Assembly: GCF_002261475.1 (NCBI RefSeq)
Contig: NZ_NEVN01000013.1
Coordinates: forward strand, 62,001-126,000
Direction: 5' to 3'
Source: Bordetella genomosp. 5
GTDB lineage: Bacteria; Pseudomonadota; Gammaproteobacteria; Burkholderiales; Burkholderiaceae_B
DNA: 64,000 bases
Shown here: positions 18,787 to 27,414 of the stretch, in pieces
Numbering within the stretch: position 1 is the stretch's first letter
How the letters are laid out: each line of letters starts with the position of its first letter
Program-made: the position numbers and the translations under genes
The notes under the pieces: generated by a model
Database searches by the model: none
What the model saw: only the letters and a program-made list of their open reading frames with translations
What the model was told of the DNA's origin: nothing

Positions 18787-20345
18787 AAGTACGCGCACAA
18801 ATCGGCATGGTGCTGAATCTCGACAAATGCATCGGTTGCCACACCTGCTCGGTCACCTGCAAGAACGTCTGGACCAGCCGCGACGGCGTCGAGTACGCCT
18901 GGTTCAACAACGTCGAGACCAAGCCCGGCGTGGGCTACCCGCGCGAATGGGAAAACCAGGAGAAGTGGCAGGGCGGCTGGAAGCGCACCAAGGCCGGCAA
19001 GCTCGAACCGCGTCAGGGTGGCAAGCTGCGCATCCTGGCCAACATTTTCGCCAACCCCAACCTGCCGCAGATCGACGACTACTACGAGCCGTTCACCTAC
19101 GACTACGAGCACCTGAAAAACGCGCCGCTGTCGCAGACGCCGCCCACCGCGCGCCCCGTCTCCGTCCTGACCGGCAAGAAGATGGACAAGATCGAGTGGG
19201 GTCCCAACTGGGAAGACGACCTCGGCGGCGAGTTCAGCGCGCGCAGCCGCGACCAGCTCTTCGAGGGCGTGCAGAAGGAGATGTACTCGACCTTCGAGAA
19301 CACCTTCATGATGTACCTGCCTCGTCTGTGCGAGCACTGTCTCAACCCCGCCTGTGTGGCCAGTTGCCCATCGGGCTCGGTCTACAAGCGCGAGGAAGAC
19401 GGGATCGTGCTCGTGGATCAGGACAAGTGCCGGGGCTGGCGCATGTGCGTCTCGGGCTGCCCCTACAAGAAGATCTATTACAACTGGCAGACCGGCAAGG
19501 CCGAGAAATGCACGTTCTGCTATCCGCGCATCGAGGCGGGCCAACCCACCGTGTGCTCGGAGACCTGCGTGGGCCGCATCCGTTATCTGGGCGTGATGCT
19601 GTACGACGCCGACCGCATCGAACAGGCCGCGGCCGTCGAGGATGTACAGGATCTCTACCAGTCGCAGCTCGACATTTTTCTCGACCCGAGCTCGCCCGAC
19701 GTGATCGCCGCCGCGCGTGAGCAGGGCATCCCCGAGTCGTGGCTGGAGGCCGCGCGCAACTCGCCGGTCTACAAGATGGCGATGGAATGGCGCGTCGCGT
19801 TCCCGCTGCACCCCGAGTACCGCACCCTGCCGATGGTCTGGTACATCCCGCCGCTGTCGCCGATCCAGACCGCGGCCGAATCGGGCCAGATGCCGGTGCG
19901 CACGCTCGGCGAGAGCGCGATGATTCCCGATGTGTCGAGCCTGCGCATTCCGGTTCGCTACCTGGCCAACCTGCTCACCGCAGGCAAGGAAGAGCCCGTC
20001 GTCCAGGCGCTCGAACGCATGCTCGCCATGCGTGCCTACAAGCGCTCGGAAACCGTGTTCGGCCGCAAGGACACCGCGCTGCTCGAACAGGTGGGCCTCA
20101 CCGACGCGCTGGTGCAGGACATGTACCGCATCCTCGCGCTGGCCAATTACGAGGATCGCTTCGTCGTGCCGTCCAGCCACAAGGAACTGGCCGAAGACAG
20201 CTTCAACGAAAAGGGCAGCTGCGGCTTCACGTTCGGCAACGGCTGCTCGGGCGGCACCTCCGAGGGCACGCTGTTCGGGCGCAAGCCGCAGGGCAGCGAG
20301 ATCTTCATCGAGATGCCCAAGTCCCGCAAGAAAGCCACTGCCTGA
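18783..20345 (+). CDS. narH: Respiratory nitrate reductase beta subunit NarH
   Basis: A 520-residue iron-sulfur subunit that passes electrons from NarI heme to NarG. Four ferredoxin-like Cys groups are visible. The first, CIGCHTCSVTC (Cys16, 19, 22, 26), sits at the N-terminus. Then come CEHCLNPACVASCPSG, CRGWRMCVSGCPYKK and CTFCYPRIEAGQPTVCSETC. The Trp in CRGW replaces a Cys and marks the [3Fe-4S] cluster of NarH. The start overlaps the narG stop (ATGA), giving coupled synthesis of the two cytoplasmic subunits. narJ begins 15 bp downstream. Confidence 0.98.
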   Translation: MKVRAQIGMVLNLDKCIGCHTCSVTCKNVWTSRDGVEYAWFNNVETKPGVGYPREWENQEKWQGGWKRTKAGKLEPRQGGKLRILANIFANPNLPQIDDYYEPFTYDYEHLKNAPLSQTPPTARPVSVLTGKKMDKIEWGPNWEDDLGGEFSARSRDQLFEGVQKEMYSTFENTFMMYLPRLCEHCLNPACVASCPSGSVYKREEDGIVLVDQDKCRGWRMCVSGCPYKKIYYNWQTGKAEKCTFCYPRIEAGQPTVCSETCVGRIRYLGVMLYDADRIEQAAAVEDVQDLYQSQLDIFLDPSSPDVIAAAREQGIPESWLEAARNSPVYKMAMEWRVAFPLHPEYRTLPMVWYIPPLSPIQTAAESGQMPVRTLGESAMIPDVSSLRIPVRYLANLLTAGKEEPVVQALERMLAMRAYKRSETVFGRKDTALLEQVGLTDALVQDMYRILALANYEDRFVVPSSHKELAEDSFNEKGSCGFTFGNGCSGGTSEGTLFGRKPQGSEIFIEMPKSRKKATA

Positions 20346-20360
20346 TCCCGGAGCCGCATC

Positions 20361-21011
20361 ATGAGCCTTTATCGCATTCTCTCCGCCCTGCTGTGCTATC
20401 CCGAGCAGGACTTGCTGGACGCGCTGCCCGAGTTTCCCGCCGCGCTCGCCGGTGAGCCGCTGGCCGCCGACATGCTGACACCGCTGACCGACTACCTGGC
20501 CAGCGCCAGCCTGATCGAGCTGCAGGAAAACTACGTCGCCACGTTCGACCGCAATCGCTCGCATTCGCTGCACCTGTTCGAGCATGTGCACGGCGAAAGC
20601 CGCGACCGTGGCCAGGCCATGGTCGACCTGCTGCAAACCTACCAGCAGCACGGCTATGAGCCGGCCGCGGCCGAGCTGCCCGACCACGTGCCGCTGTTTC
20701 TCGAGTTTCTCGGCGTGATCGAGCCCGCGCTCGCGCAGTCGCTGCTCGACGATGCCATCCATGTGCTCGCCGCGATCGGCGCGCGGCTGGCGCGCGACGG
20801 CAGCGCCTACGCCGTCGTGTTCGGGGTGCTGCGCGAGCGCGCCACCGTCACGCCGCGCGAGCAGACCGAACCGCCCGTGCGCGACATGGACGAGGCCATG
20901 GAAACCTTCGGCGCCGGTCCCGACGGCATCGAGCCGCTGCTGCGCCAGCACGCCATGGGCGGCGGCGTCCACCCAATCCAGTTCCATCCGCGCGGCGCGG
21001 CGCGCCGCTGA
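20361..21011 (+). CDS. narJ: Nitrate reductase assembly chaperone NarJ
   Basis: A 216-residue all-helical chaperone of the TorD/NarJ type that holds apo-NarGH for molybdenum-cofactor insertion. The pattern YRILSALLCYPEQDLLDAL at the N-terminus is characteristic, as are YVATFDRNRSHSLHLFEHVH and LPDHVPLFLEFLGVIE. It lies in its usual place between narH and narI. The C-terminal tail is Gly/Arg-rich and not conserved in the family. Confidence 0.95.
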   Translation: MSLYRILSALLCYPEQDLLDALPEFPAALAGEPLAADMLTPLTDYLASASLIELQENYVATFDRNRSHSLHLFEHVHGESRDRGQAMVDLLQTYQQHGYEPAAAELPDHVPLFLEFLGVIEPALAQSLLDDAIHVLAAIGARLARDGSAYAVVFGVLRERATVTPREQTEPPVRDMDEAMETFGAGPDGIEPLLRQHAMGGGVHPIQFHPRGAARR

Positions 21012-21027
21012 CGCACGGGAGCACGCA

Positions 21028-21711
21028 ATGAGCAACCTGAACCAATTCCTTTTCGGCATCTACCCCTACATCGCCCTCACCGTGTTTCTGCTGGGCAGCC
21101 TGGTGCGCTTCGAGCGCGAGCAGTACACCTGGAAGAGCGACAGCTCGCAGATGCTGCAGCGCGGCCAGCTGCGGCTCGGCAGCATCCTGTTCCACGTCGG
21201 CATCCTCGGGCTCTTCTTCGGTCACCTCGTGGGCCTGTTGACGCCGGTGGCCGTATGGGACTTTCTGGGCGTGAGCCACAGCTTCAAGCAGGGCGTGGCC
21301 ATGGTGGCCGGCGGCATCATGGGCGTCCTGTGTCTGGCGGGCCTGCTGATCCTCATTCATCGTCGCCTGACGCACCCTCGCATTGCACGCACCACGCGCT
21401 TCGGCGACAAGCTGCTGCTGGCCTGGCTGCTCGTCACGCTGCTCCTGGGTCTGTCGACCATCGTGGTGTCGGCGGGCCACATGGACGGCGAAATGATGGT
21501 GAGCCTGATGACCTGGGCCCAGCACATCGTCACGTTCCGCGGCGACGCCGCCAGCCACGTGGCCGAGGCGCCCTTCCTGTTCAAGGCGCACCTCTTCATG
21601 GGCCTGTCGCTGTTCGTGATCTTTCCGTTCACCCGCCTGGTGCATGTCTGGAGCGGCTTCGCTTCCGTGACTTACCTGGGCCGCGCGTGGCAGCTGGTGC
21701 GGCCGCGCTGA
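21028..21711 (+). CDS. narI: Respiratory nitrate reductase gamma subunit NarI
   Basis: A 227-residue membrane cytochrome b with five hydrophobic helices that oxidises quinol and anchors NarGH. The four axial heme ligands are recognisable: His56 and His66 (LFHVGILGLFFGH), and His188 and His206 (KAHLFMG, LVHVWSG), almost at the E. coli NarI positions. GGGAG lies about 8 bp upstream of the ATG at 21028; a longer in-frame reading into narJ is not credible. It completes the narGHJI operon and is followed 73 bp later by mobB. Confidence 0.97.
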   Translation: MSNLNQFLFGIYPYIALTVFLLGSLVRFEREQYTWKSDSSQMLQRGQLRLGSILFHVGILGLFFGHLVGLLTPVAVWDFLGVSHSFKQGVAMVAGGIMGVLCLAGLLILIHRRLTHPRIARTTRFGDKLLLAWLLVTLLLGLSTIVVSAGHMDGEMMVSLMTWAQHIVTFRGDAASHVAEAPFLFKAHLFMGLSLFVIFPFTRLVHVWSGFASVTYLGRAWQLVRPR

Positions 21712-21784
21712 TGGCCTGGCGCAGGCGCGGCCAGCGCGCCGCGACCTGCGCACGGCTTCCTTCATCCGAATTTCGGAGTCATCC

Positions 21785-22333
21785 ATGCAACACGTACTGG
21801 GCATTGCCGGCCGCTCCGGCAGCGGCAAGACCACCTTGATCGAGGCCATGCTGCCGCTTCTGCAGGGCTGGGGTATACGCACCAGTGTGATCAAGCACAG
21901 CCACCACGACTTCCCCATCGAGCCCGCCGGCAAGGACAGCGCACGCTTTCGCGCGGCGGGGGCCGAGGAGGTGATGGTCGCCTCGCCCTATCGCATCGCG
22001 CTGGTGCATGAACTGCGCGGCCAGGGCGAGCCCGCCCTGGAAGACCAGCTGGCGCGGCTGGCGCCGGTCGATCTGGTGCTGGTCGAGGGCTTCAAGAACG
22101 CCGACATTCCGCGCATCGAGGTGCATCGGCCGGCGCTGGGCCTGCCGCCGCTGTACCCGCACGACGCCGGCTTCATCGCCGTGGCGAGCGACACCATGCT
22201 GCCCACCACCCTGCCGGTGCTGCCGTTGAGCGATCCGGCGCGCATCGCGCTCTTCGTCTGCGCCTCGCTGGGTCTGTTGCGTCACGATCGCAGCGCCGCA
22301 GCGACTACACTGGAAAGCCTGAGCCCTGCCTGA
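21785..22333 (+). CDS. mobB: Molybdopterin-guanine dinucleotide biosynthesis protein MobB
   Basis: A 182-residue P-loop GTP-binding protein. GIAGRSGSGKTTLIEAML is the Walker A motif. KHSHHDFPIEPAGKDSARFRAAGA is the family signature, and LVLVEGFKN marks the Walker B-like region. MobB assists MobA in adding GMP to molybdopterin, producing the bis-MGD cofactor of NarG. Its position directly after narI and before narXL places cofactor supply in the nitrate-respiration cluster. About 30 residues beyond the usual core are low in conservation. Confidence 0.93.
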   Translation: MQHVLGIAGRSGSGKTTLIEAMLPLLQGWGIRTSVIKHSHHDFPIEPAGKDSARFRAAGAEEVMVASPYRIALVHELRGQGEPALEDQLARLAPVDLVLVEGFKNADIPRIEVHRPALGLPPLYPHDAGFIAVASDTMLPTTLPVLPLSDPARIALFVCASLGLLRHDRSAAATTLESLSPA

Positions 22334-22375
22334 GTCCCGTGCGCTCCGCATCCCGCGGGGCGGGACGGCATATTC

Positions 22376-24310
22376 ATGAATCCGCTTTCCAAGTCCGAAC
22401 CGCGCGCCCTGCCCTTGCCGCGTCATCGCCTGTCCACGCGCATCGTGGCCAGCTCGATCATCGCGCTCGTGGTCGTGCTGGCGATGGTGGGATGGACGCT
22501 GTGGCTGTCGTGGCAGCTCGAAGGCGCGGGGGCCGCAATCAACGACACCGGCAGCCTGCGCATGCACGCCAACCGCGTGGGCCTAGAGCTGGTGCACACG
22601 CAGGACGGCCGGCCCGCCGACCCGGCGGCCCGGGTCGAGCTGATGGACCAGACCATTGCGCTGCTGGCCCGGGGCAACCCGGCGCGGCCCATCTTCATCC
22701 CCAACGATCCGGACATCCGCCGCCATTGGGCCGACGTGGAGCACTATTGGCACGACGTCATGCGGCCGGCCGCGTTCGAGGCGATCCGTGCGCGCGAAGC
22801 CGACCCCTATCTCGCCACGCTGCAGGGCTTCGTGAGCAAGGCCGATACGCTCGTGCGCATGATCGAACAGGACAACGCACGCAAGACCACCCTGCTGCGC
22901 CTGTCGCAGGGGGTGCTCGCCGCCATCAGCATCGCCGGCACGCTGGCGATGGTCTACTTGCTCTACCTGTGGATCATCTCGCCGCTGCTGCGCCTGCACA
23001 GTGGCCTGCGGCGCATGGCGTCGCGCGACTTCAGCGTGCGGCTGCCGATCGAAACCAACGATGAATTCGGCGTCGTGGCGCACGGCTTCAACCGCATGGC
23101 GGGCGAGATTCAAGACCTCTACAGCGATCTCGAGAAGCGCGTCGACGAGAAGACGCGCCAACTCGCCGCGCAGCATCGCGACATCAGCACGCTCTACGAC
23201 GTGGCGGCATTCCTGAACCAGCCCAATGATGTCGAGACCCTGTGCGACGGCTTTCTGCGGCGCGTGATGCAGCAGGTCGGCGCGACCGGCGCCAGCGTGC
23301 GCAGCCTGGACCCCGACAATGGTCAGGTCAATCTGATGCACGCCATCGGACTGGGCGCCGACCTCGCCGCGGCAGAACACTGCATGCCCGTGGACGACTG
23401 CCACTGCGGCCAGGCCACCCTGATGCCTCAGGCCAGCGTCGTACACGACTTCCGCTACGCGCCGCCCGCCAGCGGCCCCGACTGCCGGCAGGCGGGCTTT
23501 GCCAGCGTGGCCGTCTTCCGCATCGAAGCGGGCGCCACCGTGTTCGGCTCTTACTCGCTGCACTTCGACACGCCACGCACGCTGGCCGACTCCGAGCGCC
23601 GCTTGCTCGAAACGCTCGGGCAGCATCTCGGCGTCGCACTGGAAAACCGGCGGCTTGGCGCGCAGGCCAGCCAGCTCGCCGTGGTGCAGGAGCGCGGGCT
23701 CATGGCGCAGGGCCTGCATGACAGCCTGGCCCAGGGCCTGAACTTCATGAATCTGCAGTTGCAGATGCTCGACGACGCCGTGCGGCGCGGCGACACCGCC
23801 GAAGTGGACGAGATCCTGCCACTGCTGCGCACCGGTCTGGACGAAAGCTACAAAGACGTGCGCGAGTTGCTCAGCAACTTTCGCACGCGCCTCACGGGTG
23901 GCGACCTGCAGGCGGCGATCAAGGACACCGTGGCGCGCTTTCGCCGCCAGACGGGCATCGAGACGACGCTCGACATCGGCCCGGCACGCAGCGCGCCGCT
24001 CTCACCCGATTCGCAGCTGCAGATTCTGTTCATCCTGCAGGAGGCCCTGTCGAACGTGCGCAAACACGCCGAGGCGAGCCGCGTCTCGGTTACCGTGGTG
24101 AACGATCGCGACTTCACGCTCGAGATCGCGGACGACGGCATCGGCTTCGACACCGGCGACGTGGCCGGCCGCGGCGACGCGCACATCGGGCTGCACATCA
24201 TGCATGAGCGCTCGGCGCGCATGAACGCCGTGATAAAACTCGATTCCCGGCCCGGCCAGGGCACCCGTATCACCGTAACGCTGCCCGGCAGCGAGCGCGC
24301 TCCTCTCTGA
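22376..24310 (+). CDS. narX: Nitrate/nitrite sensor histidine kinase NarX-type
   Basis: A 644-residue membrane sensor kinase. A first transmembrane helix lies near residues 22-44. The periplasmic domain contains INDTGSLRMHANRVGLEL, which matches the NarX/NarQ P-box that binds nitrate. A second transmembrane helix lies near 180-203, followed by HAMP (SPLLRLHSGLRRM) and a GAF-like segment with a Cys group (EHCMPVDDCHCGQ, and PDCRQAGF). The phospho-acceptor is His448 in GLHDSLAQGLNFMNLQLQML, the HisKA_3 type, followed by the ATPase motif NVRKHAEAS and DDGIGFD. It pairs with the response regulator beginning 8 bp later. Confidence 0.93.
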   Translation: MNPLSKSEPRALPLPRHRLSTRIVASSIIALVVVLAMVGWTLWLSWQLEGAGAAINDTGSLRMHANRVGLELVHTQDGRPADPAARVELMDQTIALLARGNPARPIFIPNDPDIRRHWADVEHYWHDVMRPAAFEAIRAREADPYLATLQGFVSKADTLVRMIEQDNARKTTLLRLSQGVLAAISIAGTLAMVYLLYLWIISPLLRLHSGLRRMASRDFSVRLPIETNDEFGVVAHGFNRMAGEIQDLYSDLEKRVDEKTRQLAAQHRDISTLYDVAAFLNQPNDVETLCDGFLRRVMQQVGATGASVRSLDPDNGQVNLMHAIGLGADLAAAEHCMPVDDCHCGQATLMPQASVVHDFRYAPPASGPDCRQAGFASVAVFRIEAGATVFGSYSLHFDTPRTLADSERRLLETLGQHLGVALENRRLGAQASQLAVVQERGLMAQGLHDSLAQGLNFMNLQLQMLDDAVRRGDTAEVDEILPLLRTGLDESYKDVRELLSNFRTRLTGGDLQAAIKDTVARFRRQTGIETTLDIGPARSAPLSPDSQLQILFILQEALSNVRKHAEASRVSVTVVNDRDFTLEIADDGIGFDTGDVAGRGDAHIGLHIMHERSARMNAVIKLDSRPGQGTRITVTLPGSERAPL

Positions 24311-24318
24311 TCCCGTTT

Positions 24319-24999
24319 ATGCCGATCCGCATTCTCCTCGTCGACGACCACACCCTGTTCCGCTCCGGCGTGCGCCTGCTGCTGCAGCGCCAGCCCGATT
24401 TCGTGGTGGTGGCCGAGGCCGGCGATGGCGTCGAAGGCCTCAAACGCGCCAAGGAGCTGCAGCCCGATGTCATTCTGCTCGATCTGAATCTGCCCGGCCT
24501 GTCGGGTCTCGAAACCCTGCAGTTGCTGGCTCAGGATCTTCCCACCTGTGCGGTGATCATTCTCACGGTGTCGGAAGAAGGCGAAGAGCTGGCCCAGGCC
24601 TTGCGCGACGGCGCTCGCGGCTTTCTCGTGAAAAACATCGACGCGGAGGCGCTCACCACCGCGATCCGGCGTGCGGCGGCCGGCGAATCGGTCATCGCAC
24701 CGAGCATGACCGGCAAGCTCGTCGATCAGTTCCGCGTGCAGGCGAGCGCCGCCGGCGCTCATGCACCGGCCGGCACGGCCGCCGCGCCCGTGGGCCGGCA
24801 TCGCCTCACCGCTCGCGAGATGCAGATCATCCAGTACCTGGCTCGGGGCGACAGCAACAAGACCATCGCTCGCGAACTCGATGTGAGCGAAAGCACCGTC
24901 AAGATTCACGTGCAGAACGTGCTCAAGAAGCTCAACCTCACCAGCCGCGTGCAGGTCGCGGTGTATGCCGTGGAGCACGGGCTGAACGGCGAGGGCTGA
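24319..24999 (+). CDS. narL: Response regulator NarL-type
   Basis: A 226-residue two-domain regulator. The receiver has acidic Asp9 and Asp10, the phosphorylation site Asp55 (ILLDLNLPG), the Thr of ILTVSEEG and the Lys of FLVKN. The C-terminal LuxR/NarL-type helix-turn-helix reads LTAREMQIIQYLARGDSNK followed by IARELDVSESTVKIHVQNV. It lies 8 bp after narX and should activate the nar operon in response to nitrate. No clear NarL heptamer pairs were seen upstream of narK, so direct targets are not demonstrated. Confidence 0.94.
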   Translation: MPIRILLVDDHTLFRSGVRLLLQRQPDFVVVAEAGDGVEGLKRAKELQPDVILLDLNLPGLSGLETLQLLAQDLPTCAVIILTVSEEGEELAQALRDGARGFLVKNIDAEALTTAIRRAAAGESVIAPSMTGKLVDQFRVQASAAGAHAPAGTAAAPVGRHRLTAREMQIIQYLARGDSNKTIARELDVSESTVKIHVQNVLKKLNLTSRVQVAVYAVEHGLNGEG

Positions 25000-25005
25000 C
25001 GCCGC

Positions 25006-25047
25006 GGCGCACCGGCGGACCGGCGCACCGGCGGACCAGCACACCGG
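25006..25047. repeat. 16-bp GC-rich tandem repeat after narL
   Basis: GGCGCACCGGCGGACC occurs twice in perfect tandem (25006-25021, 25022-25037) with a degenerate third partial copy to 25047. It lies in the narL-nrdD gap, upstream of the Anr box. Function is unknown. Confidence 0.85.
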
Positions 25048-25081
25048 CCTGCCGCGTTCGCGATGACCGTATCGACGCCCT

Positions 25082-25095
25082 TTGATGCAGGTCAA
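25082..25095 (+). promoter_or_regulatory. Anr/FNR box upstream of nrdD
   Basis: TTGAT-GCAG-GTCAA agrees at all ten defined positions with the Anr/FNR-type consensus TTGAT-N4-GTCAA. It is 88 bp upstream of the nrdD ATG, the right place for oxygen-responsive activation of an anaerobic reductase gene. Confidence 0.75.
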
Positions 25096-25133
25096 CCTGG
25101 CGCGTGCAACGGCGCGTCGGTAGGGGTTTTGAT

Positions 25134-25178
25134 CACCATATGTAGTGATAGAGTTCTTCGAATCAACTACATCTGGTG
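25134..25178. promoter_or_regulatory. Two NrdR-type boxes, 31 bp apart, upstream of nrdD
   Basis: CACCATATGTAGTG (25134-25147) matches the NrdR-box core CACWATATWTWGTG at 12 of 14 positions. AACTACATCTGGTG (25165-25178) matches at 10 of 14. Their starts are exactly 31 bp apart, the three-turn spacing seen for paired NrdR boxes. The second box ends 5 bp before the nrdD ATG, so bound repressor would also mask the translation start. The NrdR gene itself is not in the window. Confidence 0.65.
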
Positions 25179-25183
25179 GCGCA

Positions 25184-27175
25184 ATGAAGATCGAGCATAT
25201 CCGCAAGCGCGATGGCCGCAATGCCGCGTTCGAACCCGGCAAGATCGCCGCCGCCATTGCCGCCGCCGGCCGCAGCACCGATGAGTTCGATCAGGACACC
25301 GCGCAGCGACTGGCCGAGCACGTGGTGGCCCGGCTGGCGGACACGCCGCTGCCCGATGTCGAAACCATCCAGAATCACGTCGAAGAAGCACTCGTGCACG
25401 CGGGCCACTGGCGCACGGCGCGCGCCTACATCGTGTATCGCGAGCAACACGCGAGGCTGCGTTCGCTGCGGCACACGCTGGTCGATGTCGAGAGCGCGAT
25501 GGAGGAATATCTCGATCAGCGCGACTGGCGCGTCAACGCCAATGCCAACCAGGGCTACAGCCTGGGCGGTCTGATCCTCAATGTCGCGGGCAAGGTCACG
25601 GCCAACTACTGGCTCTCGAGCGTGTATGCCCCGGAAGCCGGCCAGGCGCATCGCGACGGCGATCTGCACATTCACGACCTCGACATGCTGAGCGGCTATT
25701 GCGCCGGCTGGTCGCTGCGTCAGCTGCTGGTCGAGGGCTTCAACGGCATACCGGGCAAGGTCGAGTCACGCCCCGCGCGCCATATGTCGGCCGCGATCGG
25801 GCAGATCGTGAATTTCCTGGGCACCCTGCAGAACGAATGGGCCGGCGCGCAGGCGTTCAGCTCCTTCGATACTTACATGGCCCCGTTCGTGCGACGCGAT
25901 GCGATGAGCTACGAGGCGGTGCGCCAGTGCATGCAGGAGCTCATCTACAACCTCAACGTGCCGAGCCGCTGGGGCACCCAGACGCCCTTCACCAACCTGA
26001 CCTTCGACTGGACCTGCCCGGCCGACCTGCGCGAGCAGATTCCGTACGTGGGCGGCGAGGAGATGCCGTTCGCCTACGGCGATCTGCAGGCCGAGATGGA
26101 CATGATCAATCGCGCCTACATCGAGGTCATGATGCAGGGCGACGCCAAGGGCCGCGTGTTCACCTTCCCGATCCCGACCTACAACATCACGCCGGATTTC
26201 GACTGGGACCATCCCAACACCACGCTGCTATTCGAAATGACGGCGCGCTACGGTCTGCCGTACTTCCAGAACTTCTTGAACTCGGATCTCGAGCCGCACA
26301 TGGTGCGCTCGATGTGCTGCCGTCTGCAGCTCGATCTGCGCGAGCTGCTCAAGCGCGGCAACGGCCTGTTCGGCTCGGCCGAGCAGACCGGCTCGGTCGG
26401 TGTGGTCACCATCAACTGCGCGCGGCTCGGCTATCTGCATCGTGGCGACGAACCCGGCCTGCTGGCGCGTCTCGACCACCTGATGATGCTGGGCCGCGAC
26501 GTGCTCGAGACCAAGCGCAAAGTCGTGCAGCGCTACATCGATCAGGGCTTGTATCCCTATACCCGCCGCTATCTCGGCACGCTGCGCAATCACTTCAGCA
26601 CCCTCGGCGTGAACGGCATCAACGAAATGGTGCGCAACTTCACGAGCGACGCCGACGACCTCACCACGCCCGCGGGTCACGCCCTCGCAGTACGGCTGCT
26701 CGACCACGTGCGCCTGCGCATGACCGAGTTCCAGGAAGAGACGGGGCATTTGTACAACCTCGAGGCCACGCCCGCCGAAGGCACGACCTACCGTTTCGCA
26801 CGCGAAGACCGCAAGCGCTATCCGGCCATCCTGCAGGCCGGCACGCCCGCGCAGCCCTACTACACCAACTCCAGCCAGCTTCCGGTCGGGCATACCGACG
26901 ATCCGTTCGAAGCGCTGGCGTTGCAGGAAGAGCTGCAAGGCAAGTACACCGGCGGCACGGTGCTGCACCTCTACATGAACGAAGCCGTTTCTTCCGCCGA
27001 CGCCTGCCGCGAGCTGGTGCGGCGGGCGCTCACCAACTTCCGCCTGCCCTACATCACCGTCACGCCGACCTTCTCGATCTGCCCGGTGCACGGCTATCTG
27101 CCGGGCCATCACGAGTTCTGCCCCAAGTGCGACGGCGAACTGCTGGCCCGCCAATCGGCGTGCTGCGCCGCCTGA
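25184..27175 (+). CDS. nrdD: Anaerobic (class III) ribonucleoside-triphosphate reductase, large chain lacking the glycyl-radical segment
   Basis: A 663-residue class III ribonucleotide reductase chain that reduces ribonucleotides to deoxyribonucleotides without oxygen. It has an N-terminal ATP-cone (IEHIRKRDGRNAAFEPGKI). The ten-strand barrel includes candidate active-site cysteines Cys173 (SGYCAGWSL) and Cys378/379 (SMCCRLQLDL). The C-terminal zinc-binding motif is SICPVHGYLPGHHEFCPKCDG. The chain ends 13 residues later (SACCAA). The RVxGY glycyl-radical loop, covalently present in ordinary NrdD, is absent and is supplied by the next gene. I chose the ATG at 25184, because the family N-terminus starts there. 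Upstream are Anr- and NrdR-type sites. Confidence 0.93.
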   Translation: MKIEHIRKRDGRNAAFEPGKIAAAIAAAGRSTDEFDQDTAQRLAEHVVARLADTPLPDVETIQNHVEEALVHAGHWRTARAYIVYREQHARLRSLRHTLVDVESAMEEYLDQRDWRVNANANQGYSLGGLILNVAGKVTANYWLSSVYAPEAGQAHRDGDLHIHDLDMLSGYCAGWSLRQLLVEGFNGIPGKVESRPARHMSAAIGQIVNFLGTLQNEWAGAQAFSSFDTYMAPFVRRDAMSYEAVRQCMQELIYNLNVPSRWGTQTPFTNLTFDWTCPADLREQIPYVGGEEMPFAYGDLQAEMDMINRAYIEVMMQGDAKGRVFTFPIPTYNITPDFDWDHPNTTLLFEMTARYGLPYFQNFLNSDLEPHMVRSMCCRLQLDLRELLKRGNGLFGSAEQTGSVGVVTINCARLGYLHRGDEPGLLARLDHLMMLGRDVLETKRKVVQRYIDQGLYPYTRRYLGTLRNHFSTLGVNGINEMVRNFTSDADDLTTPAGHALAVRLLDHVRLRMTEFQEETGHLYNLEATPAEGTTYRFAREDRKRYPAILQAGTPAQPYYTNSSQLPVGHTDDPFEALALQEELQGKYTGGTVLHLYMNEAVSSADACRELVRRALTNFRLPYITVTPTFSICPVHGYLPGHHEFCPKCDGELLARQSACCAA

Positions 27176-27228
27176 GCGACACCCCCGCGCGGGCAGGCCG
27201 CCCGCCTTCATCCGCAAGGAGTCATGAC

Positions 27229-27414
27229 ATGCAGACCCTCACCACCCTCATCCCGGCCGGCACCGGCAATGCGCCCGTGCTCGACGACAGCCAGCGCGTG
27301 CGCTGCGAAGTCTGGACCCGCGTCATGGGCTATCACCGCCCCGTCACGTCGTTCAACACCGGCAAGCAAGGCGAGTTCAATGAGCGCCGCTTCTTCACCG
27401 AACAGCGCGGCTGA
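27229..27414 (+). CDS. Stand-alone glycyl-radical domain protein (detached C-terminus of NrdD)
   Basis: A 61-residue protein in a different frame from nrdD, with its own AAGGAG (27216-27221) seven bases before the ATG. Residues 31-54 contain RVMGYHRPV and FNTGKQGEFNERR. This is the pattern surrounding the radical glycine at the C-terminus of class III reductases; the radical residue should be Gly34. It is separated from the nrdD stop by 53 bp and overlaps the activase gene by 35 bp, so all three are probably coexpressed. I infer that it docks into the NrdD barrel and is activated by NrdG, analogous in concept to the spare glycyl-radical cofactor protein GrcA/YfiD of pyruvate formate-lyase. 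The spacing and clean SD argue against a sequencing frameshift. Confidence 0.85.
   Translation: MQTLTTLIPAGTGNAPVLDDSQRVRCEVWTRVMGYHRPVTSFNTGKQGEFNERRFFTEQRG

Noticed and set aside
27173-27228. Simple sequencing frameshift explaining the split NrdD
   Set aside because: There is a stop codon, a 53-bp gap with a clean AAGGAG at ideal spacing and an ATG, and the gene then overlaps nrdG. That organisation looks evolved. A frameshift cannot be fully excluded without reads.
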